Assembly (NCBI GenBank): GCA_021793515.1
Contig: JAJYSP010000023.1
Location: forward strand, 1-49,006
DNA length: 49,006 nucleotides
DNA from: Actinomycetes bacterium
GTDB taxonomy: Bacteria; Actinomycetota; Acidimicrobiia; Acidimicrobiales; RAAP-2
Reading direction: 5' to 3'
In this document: in pieces, positions 42,649 through 49,006 of the stretch
Layout of the letters: each line of letters begins with the position of its first letter
How positions within the stretch are numbered: the stretch's first letter is position 1
Notes under the pieces: generated by a model
Database searches by the model: none
Told to the model about the DNA's origin: nothing
The model's input: only the letters and a program-made list of their open reading frames with translations
Translations under genes and position numbers: made by a program

Positions 42649-43913
42649 GCGCACAACGTGCCAATCCGTGGGGCCAGTTCCCCAAGGCCAAGCCTCGTCG
42701 GCCGGGACCGAGCGCCCCTCGTGCACGCGGGCGTTCACCCTTTGGCTCGACGTGGTGGGGTCAAGCGTGGATCGAGGCGCTCGAGCAGCGCGCGCGCCTG
42801 GACACGAACCGCCTCCCGCGCGGTCGTTCCTACGCTCGCAGTGGTGCCGTGGGCGAACTCACACTCGACGTCGGACAGGTCACGGCGTTGGTGCAGGGCT
42901 CACGCGCCAAGCCCTATTCGGTCGTCGTGCGCGTGCGCACCTTCAACGACGACGAGTGGAAGCGGGTTATGGACGTGTTCAGTGGCGAGATCGGCCACAC
43001 CGCGGCCCTGCTCGACGGTGAACTGCCCGTGGACACCGCCCAAGGCGTCGCGTCAATCGGTTTGGACTTGTTACCGGGCGCCGGCGAGATCCAACCACGC
43101 TGCTCGTGTCCCGACTGGGCCGACCCGTGCAAGCACGCGGCCGCGGTCTGCTATCTCGTGGCCGATGAACTCGACCGTGATCCCTTTGGGCTGCTGCTGT
43201 TGCGAGGGCGGAGTCGCGAGGACGTGCTCGCGGCGCTGCGTTCGCGCCGGGTTGGCACTGGGACCACCGGTCGTGACGTCGTGCGACTGAAAGACGGTGG
43301 GGTCCGCGCGCGCGACACTTGGCGGCGTACGCCCACGGCGCTGCCCGAACTGCCGCTGCCACCCGAGCGGCCCGGACGGCCTTCGATCCCCCTCGCTGAT
43401 ACGGCTACGCACGACGTGCTCGACGTCGAGGCGTTGCGCGTACTCGCGAGTGACGCTGCCGCGCGCGCACTTGAGCTCGCCCTCGGGGCCACCTCGAGCG
43501 GTCTGGAGCTCACACGCGAGCAGGACCTCGCGCGCTGGGCGGCGAACCTACTCGGTCCTGATCGGCACCGTGTCGGCCCCGACGTGGGTGTACTGGCCCG
43601 TCGCGCCGGTGTCACGTCGCGCACGCTGGTTCGCCAGGCGCTGGCGTGGCGGGCGGGTGGTGCCGCGGCGCTCATGACGCTCGACCACCAGTTGGACCCC
43701 GGGCGCGACGGCACGGCCGAGGCAGTCAGCTTTCTCGGTGACGGGGCCGTCGCCCGGCGTGGCCGAGTCACACGTGGCGATACCCAGTTGCGCTTGGCGA
43801 GTGATGGGTGCTGGTATCCCTACCGCCGATCGAGCGGTGGCTGGGAACCCGACGGACCCGGCCTCGTGCTTCATCGCCTCGACGACGATGTCGACGAGAC
43901 AGAGGACCAGTAA
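42645..43913 (+). CDS. SWIM zinc-finger protein
   Basis: A 422-residue protein with a SWIM-type zinc finger, CSCPDWADPCKHAAAV (pattern CxC-xn-CxH), starting near residue 154. SWIM domains bind DNA or proteins. The N-terminus (WGQFPKAKPRRPGPSAPRARG, then FGSTWWGQAWIEALE) and the GRSYARSGAVGELTLDVG strand are typical of the SWIM proteins found beside SNF2 helicases. The remaining C-terminal half is helical with no domain I recognise. GTG 42645 overlaps the helicase stop by 4 bp, so the two proteins are translated together and probably work in one complex. An upstream in-frame start at 42585 is inside the helicase gene and rejected. Confidence 0.86.
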   Translation: MSAQRANPWGQFPKAKPRRPGPSAPRARGRSPFGSTWWGQAWIEALEQRARLDTNRLPRGRSYARSGAVGELTLDVGQVTALVQGSRAKPYSVVVRVRTFNDDEWKRVMDVFSGEIGHTAALLDGELPVDTAQGVASIGLDLLPGAGEIQPRCSCPDWADPCKHAAAVCYLVADELDRDPFGLLLLRGRSREDVLAALRSRRVGTGTTGRDVVRLKDGGVRARDTWRRTPTALPELPLPPERPGRPSIPLADTATHDVLDVEALRVLASDAAARALELALGATSSGLELTREQDLARWAANLLGPDRHRVGPDVGVLARRAGVTSRTLVRQALAWRAGGAAALMTLDHQLDPGRDGTAEAVSFLGDGAVARRGRVTRGDTQLRLASDGCWYPYRRSSGGWEPDGPGLVLHRLDDDVDETEDQ

Positions 43914-44103
43914 CCGTGACGCTAGGTTGACGCAGCCGCGTTGACGAGCTGGTGACCTAATTGGCTCGGTGTTGATGGTGAGGCGGGCTGTTCGCGGATC
44001 AAGAGAATCGGGTCGTGTGACTACGTCGAGTTTGGTTAATGAGCGCCCGCAATCCCCGTCGTTGCTTGACTCGAGACCTGAGTCTCCATCTCAGTATCGG
44101 GAC

Positions 44104-44132
44104 TTGGCAGCGTTTCGCGTAGCGGGTATGGT
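44104..44132 (+). promoter_or_regulatory. promoter of the cold-shock gene
   Basis: TTGGCA at 44104-44109 and TATGGT at 44127-44132 are 17 bp apart, a near-consensus vegetative promoter. It would give a 5' leader of about 60 nt, as is usual for cold-shock genes. Confidence 0.65.
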
Positions 44133-44200
44133 TAGGCGTTGAGGTTGCCGTAGTGGTTCCCTCCGGACGAAATGGTCCACAGAAGTTAAGGAGGCCCACT

Positions 44201-44401
44201 GTGGCTGAAGGAACCGTGAAATGGTTCAATGACGAGAAGGGTTGGGGGTTCATCGCAGTCGAAGGACAGCCCGATGTCTTCGTGCACTACTCCGAGATCC
44301 AGGGCGACGGTCGCCGCACCCTGGTCGAGGGTCAGACGGTCCGGTTCGACATCGAACCCGGTGACCGCGGCCCGCTCGCCAAGCGAGTGCAGCTCGGCTA
44401 A
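44201..44401 (+). CDS. cold-shock domain protein (CspA family)
   Basis: A 66-residue single cold-shock domain that binds single-stranded RNA and DNA and melts RNA structure. It has the RNP1 motif KGWGFI and RNP2-like VFVHYSEI, and the usual opening [10 protein letters not shown]. Length is exactly that of the family. GTG 44201 has a strong AAGGAGG ribosome binding site at 44188-44194, 6 nt upstream. A clear promoter precedes it and a hairpin terminator follows, so it is a single-gene unit. Whether it is induced by cold cannot be told from sequence. Confidence 0.94.
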   Translation: MAEGTVKWFNDEKGWGFIAVEGQPDVFVHYSEIQGDGRRTLVEGQTVRFDIEPGDRGPLAKRVQLG

Positions 44402-44420
44402 CCACCGGTCGTTTGTCGTG

Positions 44421-44452
44421 AACGGGCCGCCACCTTCGGGTGGCGGCCCGTT
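44421..44452 (+). terminator. hairpin terminator after the cold-shock gene
   Basis: AACGGGCCGCCACC pairs with GGTGGCGGCCCGTT around a TTCG tetraloop at 44435-44438, followed by TGCG. It starts 20 nt after the stop codon. Confidence 0.88.
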
Positions 44453-44485
44453 TGCGTTGGTGGAAATGTTCTAGGCTATCGGGGG

Positions 44486-44501
44486 GTTACCGGCCGGTAA
44501 C
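44486..44501. promoter_or_regulatory. perfect 16-bp palindrome, TetR-type operator candidate
   Basis: GTTACCGGCCGGTAAC is its own reverse complement. It lies between a TAGGCT -10-like box (44472-44477) and the acyl-CoA dehydrogenase start, over the expected transcription start. TetR-family fatty-acid repressors commonly use such sites, but no such regulator is in the window. Confidence 0.65.
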
Positions 44502-44521
44502 CAACGAGACAAGGTGGGGAT

Positions 44522-45736
44522 GTGACTGACTTTTCGATGAGCCTCAACGAGGACCAGACGACGTTGCGCGACTGGGTGCACGGTTTCGCAGCCGATGTGC
44601 TGCGCCCGGCCGCCCACGAATGGGACGAGCGCGAGGAGACGCCCTGGCCCATTATCGAGGAGGCCGCGAAACTCGGCATCTACTCGGTTGACTTCCTCGC
44701 CAACGCGGTGGCGGACCCGACGGGACTGTCATTCATGCTGATCCTCGAGGAGCTCGCGTGGGGCGACGCGGGGCTGTGCATGTCGATCATGGGTTCGTCG
44801 CTCGCCGTGGCGGGCATCATGGCCAATGGCACCCCGGCCCAGCAGATGGAGTGGATACCCCAGTGCTTCGGCACTCCCGGGGACTTGAAGCTCGCGGCCT
44901 TCGCCGTGACCGAGCCCGACGCGGGCAGTGACGTCTCGTCGCTTCGCACCCGTGCGGTCTACGACGAGGCGACCGACGAATGGGTCCTCAACGGAACCAA
45001 GACCTGGATCACGAACGGCGGCATCGCCAACCTGCACGTGGTGGTCGCCTCGGTGGACCCGGCACTCGCCGGCCGCGGCCAGGCCTCCTTCGTGATCCCC
45101 GAGGGGACCCCCGGTATCCGGATGGGCCAGAAGTTCCAGAAGATGGGCATCCGCGCCAGCCACACCGCCGAGGTTGTCCTCGAGGACTGCCGGATCCCGG
45201 GCAGCTGCCTGCTCGGTGGCAAGGACAAGCTCGACGAGCGCCTGGCGCGGGTGCGCGAGGGCAAGAAGTCCTCGAGCCAGGCGGCGATGGCGACCTTCGA
45301 GTCGACCCGTCCGGGCGTCGGTGCCCAGGCCGTGGGGATTGCGCGCGCGGCGTATGAGTACTCGCTCGATTACGCCAAGGAGCGCAAGCAGTTCGGTCGC
45401 GCCATCATCGAGAACCAGGGGATCGCCTTCAAGCTCGCTGACATGAAGATGCGCCTCGATGCGGCGCGGCTGCTCGTGTGGCGCGCCGCGTGGATGGCCG
45501 CCACCCGCACGCCGTTCACGGCGGGAGAGGGCTCGATGTCCAAGCTCTTCGCCGGCGAGGCGGCCGTCAAGATCACCGAGGAGGCGATCCAGATCCTCGG
45601 GGGCTACGGCTACGTTCGTGAGTACCCGGTGGAACGGTGGCACCGCGACGCGAAGATCTACACGATTTTTGAAGGGACCAGCGAGATCCAACGTCTCATC
45701 ATCTCGCGCGCCATCTCGGGCGTACACATCCGTTGA
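44522..45736 (+). CDS. acyl-CoA dehydrogenase
   Basis: A 404-residue FAD-dependent acyl-CoA dehydrogenase, which introduces the alpha-beta double bond in beta-oxidation of fatty or branched acyl-CoA. Matches include [31 protein letters not shown], the [19 protein letters not shown] segment, [40 protein letters not shown] and [13 protein letters not shown] at the C-terminus. Which residue is the catalytic base, and so the chain-length class, is not certain. GTG 44522 has AAGGTGGGG upstream. A perfect palindrome in front suggests repression by a TetR-like protein. No other beta-oxidation gene lies beside it. Confidence 0.92.
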   Translation: MTDFSMSLNEDQTTLRDWVHGFAADVLRPAAHEWDEREETPWPIIEEAAKLGIYSVDFLANAVADPTGLSFMLILEELAWGDAGLCMSIMGSSLAVAGIMANGTPAQQMEWIPQCFGTPGDLKLAAFAVTEPDAGSDVSSLRTRAVYDEATDEWVLNGTKTWITNGGIANLHVVVASVDPALAGRGQASFVIPEGTPGIRMGQKFQKMGIRASHTAEVVLEDCRIPGSCLLGGKDKLDERLARVREGKKSSSQAAMATFESTRPGVGAQAVGIARAAYEYSLDYAKERKQFGRAIIENQGIAFKLADMKMRLDAARLLVWRAAWMAATRTPFTAGEGSMSKLFAGEAAVKITEEAIQILGGYGYVREYPVERWHRDAKIYTIFEGTSEIQRLIISRAISGVHIR

Positions 45737-45914
45737 GACATATTGCGATGGGTCGTCTGCTAGCAGACCCTTCGTTCGCCTCCCACGACACGATCGGATT
45801 AGGAACGCAGCATCAGGCGCGGTGGGCCGTCGCAAGCTTCACGGCTTGGTCAATGTCTTTCTGGCGCGGATCGCTGCAATCCGAGTGCGGGTTCACGTCG
45901 GGCCAGTGATTCAG
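45737..45914. other. short convergent gap with an in-frame extension of the helicase frame
   Basis: Between two convergent genes. In the helicase frame, codons after its TGA stop stay open for 33 codons to a second TGA at 45813-45815. The translation (NHWPDVNPHSDC, then DPRQKDIDQAVKLATAHRA) looks protein-like. A weak palindrome TCTGCTAGCAGA lies near 45760. Confidence 0.35.
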
Positions 45915-48779
45915 TCAAGTACGGGGGCGCCGCGCCTCCTCCGTGTGCCGGCACTCGGGATAGTTGGAACAGCCAATGAACTGGCCGTAGCGGCCCTTGC
46001 GGGTCACGAGCTTCCCGGTCCCGCAATCCGGACACTTCGCGTTCTTCTTGTAGTCGCAGATAGGAAAGCGACTGCACCCCCAGAACGCTCCGTAGGGGCC
46101 GACCCGCTTGGCGAGCGTCCCCTGACGACACTTCGGGCAAACGCTCACGGGTTGGCCATCGTTGCCCTCAACGTTTACGTTGGGGTCAGTCATCAACTCG
46201 ACAACAAAGGGGGACGGTAGATTCGCGGGTGCCAGTAGGTACACCCCATGGCGAGACCGCGTGAGCGCAACGTAGAACAGGCGACGCTCTTCCGCGTGCG
46301 GGAACGTCTCGGGACGAGGCATAGCCAACTCGAGGACTGGATCATCCACGACGTTTGACGGGAAGCCGTAGGTTCCCGTCGTCATTCCGGGAATGATGAC
46401 GTAGTCGGCCTCTAGGCCTTTGGAACTGTGGATCGTCCGGAACGTGAGATTGACTCCATCTGGCACCGAACGTGGGATCAAATCTCGCTGGAACCCATAG
46501 CGGCCAAGGACGTCGACGGATACGGACTCGCCCTGAGTGACGTTGGGTGCCTCATGACTGAGCCTCGCCACAAGGCCTGAAATGGAAGAACGCTCGTCAT
46601 CGCTGAAGATGACCGTGATCGGCGCTTGAGCGTCCGGACGTGATGACCTCATCGGCTTGTCGAACTGCTGCGTGTTCTTCGTGATGAATGAGCGGGCAAC
46701 ATCGCAGATTGGCTGCGCACAGCGGAACGTTGTCGAAAGTGCTAGTTGCGGGCCGCGGCCGAACCAGTCCTCGAAGCGCGTCATGACCGAGAGGTCCGCT
46801 CCCGCAAAGCGATTGATCGACTGCCAGTCGTCACCGACGACGACGAGGTGACGACCGGTCCCTTTAACGAGGCCACGTACCAACCGTGCTCTTGCTTGGC
46901 TGGAGTCCTGGAACTCGTCGACCAAGATGAGGTCATAGGAGAGTTCAAGGGCGCCGGACTCCAGAAGTTCACCGGCCCGCACAAGCATGTCTTCGAAATC
47001 CACGCTGCCGTCCTCGGCCAGTCGACGCTCCCACTCTTCATGGATAGGCCAGTAGAGCGACAGGAACAGGCGGGTCCGGTAGCCGTCTGCCGAGCTCAGT
47101 TCACTCGCCAATCTCTGCTCGACGTCAGTCGACGACCACGAGTTGGACTTCACGTGACACATGAAGGTGCGCACGAGGCGAGCCAGATCCTCGTGCTTTA
47201 GCGTCCGGTACCAGGAGTCTTTGAGCGGTCGGTCCGGATTCCAGTCGAGCGTTTCACCTCGACGAGTCAACTCGTCGCTGAGACGCTGGAGACCGTCCTT
47301 GAAGACCACGTCGGTCCAGGTGGTCTCGATGAGCGAGGTTCCGTACCTGCGATGCAACTCCTTCTTCCACAGCATGCCCGCCCGGTAGCCGACGAACTCC
47401 TTGGGGGGGTTGCCATCTCGACCGATTGCCCAATGCTCATGCCACGTGTCGATGCCGGGGTAGTAGAAGTCCGGTTGGTACTGGGAGTGCGTTGCGTCGG
47501 CCACGTCGTGAACGTACGGGCGCTCGTACTCGAACTCCACGCCGTTGAAGAACAAGAAGTCGGCAATGAGCCGTTCGCCCTCGCTCCTGACCAGCACCCC
47601 GGACGCAGATCGGTAACCAGTGGTGCCCGTTGCCGAGTCGTAGCCGTCGGGTTGTGTGTTGTCGAGCGAAGTTGAGGCACTGGCGAAGAGAAGTCGGTAG
47701 AGATCCCAGTCGTAGCGGAAGGTTGGAGATTGATCGCGCAGCTCATCCACGATCTTCATGACCATGTCCTTCTCTTGGTCCTGCTCGAGCCATCGGGCCA
47801 ATCTGGGCTTACGCTCGGTGGCGCGTCCGATGACTTCTAGGCCGAATGAGTGGAACGTGGCGGCTCTGACTCCTTCGGAAGGGATTCCGGCCGCAGCGAA
47901 GCGAGCCTCGATGCGCTCTTGGAGTTCTGCTGCGGCGGCCTTGTTGAACGCCAGCAGGAGGATGCGGTCGGGCGACACCAGACCACGAGCAACGGCGTAG
48001 GCCGCCTTCGCCACCATGGTCGACGTCTTGCCCGAGCCGGCGGCCGCGAGGATTTGCACTCGATTGTCAAAGCAGATGACCGCACGGGCCTGCTCCTCGC
48101 TAAGAGGTGTTCTCTCGATGCTGTCGAAGAACGACTTCCGCTCCTGGAGCTCAAATGACGTGATTTGCTCGTTGCTCTCGTTGACGATCACGCTCAGGCC
48201 GCCAACCGCCAGTTCTGCCGCAGACAATTCCTCCGGAGAGAACAGGTGCACGCAGTTGGACTCCCGACTTCTCTCCAACAGTTCACGTGACTTCCTCTCG
48301 GGCTGTATCGCGTCAACGTCTTCCAGCGTGATCCACCTGCGCGCGTCGAGACGCTTCCTGGGGAATTCCCTCGCGCGAGTCGCCCATTGGAGGGTCTCTT
48401 CAATCTGGGGGAGGATTTCCCAGTAGTGGATCCACGCGGCCAACTCGAAGGCGTCAGCTTTGGTACAGCCCCTGAGGGTGAGAACCTCCGCAACTCCGTG
48501 GAGGAGGCGATAGCGCCAAAATCTTCGGCGCACGCCAAGGGGAAGTTGTTCCCCGCGGCTGTGACTCCATGTCTCGGTCGAGGCGGTGATGGTCAGGTCG
48601 TCGGATCCGACCTCTACACGAAAGGCACTGCAAGACCATTCGCGTTTATCCACCTCAAGTTTATATCGGATGAGAACCCGCTCCGCCGCGAAATTGGAGC
48701 GCCGTAAGGACTGAACAGTCTCTGGCGTGACTGTGTTCGGGCAACGTGCAGCGCACATCAACATAGGATGACCCACCAT
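45915..48779 (-). CDS. HelD/UvrD-like superfamily 1 helicase with inserted nuclease-like domain and C-terminal zinc fingers
   Basis: A 954-residue SF1 helicase related to E. coli helicase IV (HelD). The N-terminus (to about 200) has a LTLRGCTKADAFELAAWI segment like the helicase IV N-terminal domain. Walker A AAAGSGKTSTM is near residue 240, Walker B LILVDEFQDSSQAR near 618, the VGDDWQSINRFAGAD motif follows, and the last helicase motif YVALTRSRHGVYL is near 835. Inserted at about 396-470 is a PD-(D/E)XK-like stretch: SEGERLIADFLFF, YQPDFYYPG, then HEHW. Two four-Cys topoisomerase-type zinc fingers (CPKC..CSRFPIC; CPDC..CSNYPEC) close the protein. ATG 48779 is the longest start; the true one may be slightly inside. 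It may act in DNA repair or in defence against phage. An IS21-like end lies 107 bp upstream. Confidence 0.85.
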   Translation of the reverse strand: MVGHPMLMCAARCPNTVTPETVQSLRRSNFAAERVLIRYKLEVDKREWSCSAFRVEVGSDDLTITASTETWSHSRGEQLPLGVRRRFWRYRLLHGVAEVLTLRGCTKADAFELAAWIHYWEILPQIEETLQWATRAREFPRKRLDARRWITLEDVDAIQPERKSRELLERSRESNCVHLFSPEELSAAELAVGGLSVIVNESNEQITSFELQERKSFFDSIERTPLSEEQARAVICFDNRVQILAAAGSGKTSTMVAKAAYAVARGLVSPDRILLLAFNKAAAAELQERIEARFAAAGIPSEGVRAATFHSFGLEVIGRATERKPRLARWLEQDQEKDMVMKIVDELRDQSPTFRYDWDLYRLLFASASTSLDNTQPDGYDSATGTTGYRSASGVLVRSEGERLIADFLFFNGVEFEYERPYVHDVADATHSQYQPDFYYPGIDTWHEHWAIGRDGNPPKEFVGYRAGMLWKKELHRRYGTSLIETTWTDVVFKDGLQRLSDELTRRGETLDWNPDRPLKDSWYRTLKHEDLARLVRTFMCHVKSNSWSSTDVEQRLASELSSADGYRTRLFLSLYWPIHEEWERRLAEDGSVDFEDMLVRAGELLESGALELSYDLILVDEFQDSSQARARLVRGLVKGTGRHLVVVGDDWQSINRFAGADLSVMTRFEDWFGRGPQLALSTTFRCAQPICDVARSFITKNTQQFDKPMRSSRPDAQAPITVIFSDDERSSISGLVARLSHEAPNVTQGESVSVDVLGRYGFQRDLIPRSVPDGVNLTFRTIHSSKGLEADYVIIPGMTTGTYGFPSNVVDDPVLELAMPRPETFPHAEERRLFYVALTRSRHGVYLLAPANLPSPFVVELMTDPNVNVEGNDGQPVSVCPKCRQGTLAKRVGPYGAFWGCSRFPICDYKKNAKCPDCGTGKLVTRKGRYGQFIGCSNYPECRHTEEARRPRT

Positions 48780-48885
48780 GGCCAGAAGCCACAGTGGGAA
48801 TCATCCCACTGAGCAGAAGGAGGAGTCCTGCCTCTGACACCACTCACGACGCACTTACGTCTAGTCCCATTAGGTTGCAAATGAG

Positions 48886-49006
48886 TGTGATTACCTGTTC
48901 TGGCCCCACCGTGATTACTTGATTTGGCCCCACTTGGCATCCAGCATCGGTGAGGTTCGCCGCTGACCCGGCGGGCTGGAAGTCTTGGGCCATGACCAAG
49001 AGGACC
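48886..49006 (+). mobile_element. left end of a probable IS21-family insertion sequence (cut by the window edge)
   Basis: Two direct repeats of the form GTGATTAC-N6-TGGCCCCAC at 48887-48909 and 48911-48933 lie 24 bp apart. IS21-family elements begin with TG and carry such repeated transposase-binding sites rich in GGCCCCA at their ends. The likely outer end is TG at 48886. An ATG at 48992 opens a frame of only five codons (MTKRT) before the window ends and may be the start of the transposase gene. Confidence 0.6.
48992..49006 (+). CDS. start of a possible transposase gene, truncated by the window
   Basis: Only five codons (MTKRT) are visible. It is proposed because it lies about 60 bp inside the predicted IS21-type terminal repeats, where istA normally begins. 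No ribosome binding site is clear, so this is weak. Confidence 0.3.

Noticed and set aside
1-49006. tRNA, rRNA and CRISPR array search by eye
   Set aside because: No cloverleaf with a TTCRA arm in the intergenic gaps, no rRNA-like stretch and no regularly spaced 25-40-bp repeats with unique spacers; the 23-bp array at 18088 has no spacers.

Overview
The window is GC-rich, gene-dense DNA with many GTG starts, ATGA/GTGA gene overlaps, an F420-type (LLM) oxidoreductase, and a repeated promoter layout in which a TANNNT -10 box lies exactly 6 nt before the start codon (leaderless mRNAs). Together these point to an actinobacterium. An acidimicrobial lineage (Acidimicrobiia) is a reasonable guess, but no rRNA or tRNA gene is present to prove it.

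Left part (1-18 kb). The first 124 bases are the 3' end of a group II intron (domains V and VI), lying just downstream of a pyrE-like gene. Then come a DUF6398-like protein of unknown role, a coupled rhodanese/amidase pair, and two very large secreted repeat proteins: an IPT/TIG-repeat protein, and a protein with nine Trp-Tyr-x-Cys Ig-like repeats plus fibronectin III domains. Between these two sits a peptidase-S51-like protein carrying a cysteinyl-tRNA-synthetase tail module. Each large protein gene ends in a strong hairpin terminator. They are followed by a small membrane protein, an SRPBCC/LLM-oxidoreductase operon and a membrane-anchored esterase fused to DUF3293.

Middle part (18-33.4 kb). 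A DUF4143-type AAA ATPase gene, preceded by four 23-bp tandem repeats, is broken by a GCGA slippage. Next is a ~14-kb divergent catabolic regulon: a GntR/FadR-type regulator, two related amidohydrolases, three paralogues of 4,5-dihydroxyphthalate decarboxylase, a CoxG-like protein, an HpcH/HpaI aldolase, a LigJ-like 4-oxalomesaconate hydratase, a ThDP-dependent enzyme and a complete ABC importer (binding protein, fused permease, ATPase). TTGT-N3-ACAA-type palindromes in the divergent promoter region and before the third decarboxylase paralogue are candidate operators. The set suggests uptake and breakdown of a carboxylated aromatic or oxo-acid compound, with no ring-opening dioxygenase in view. 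This is the best candidate for an undescribed pathway here.

Right part (33.4-49 kb). Two aminoacyl-tRNA synthetase genes (an archaeal-type valS and cysS) flank a hipBA toxin-antitoxin pair. Then follow a SNF2 helicase translationally coupled to a SWIM zinc-finger protein, a cold-shock protein with a clear promoter and terminator, an acyl-CoA dehydrogenase with a perfect 16-bp operator-like palindrome, and a HelD-like helicase carrying an inserted nuclease-like domain and C-terminal zinc fingers. The last ~120 bases look like the left end of an IS21-family element that continues outside the window. No CRISPR array, tRNA or rRNA was found.
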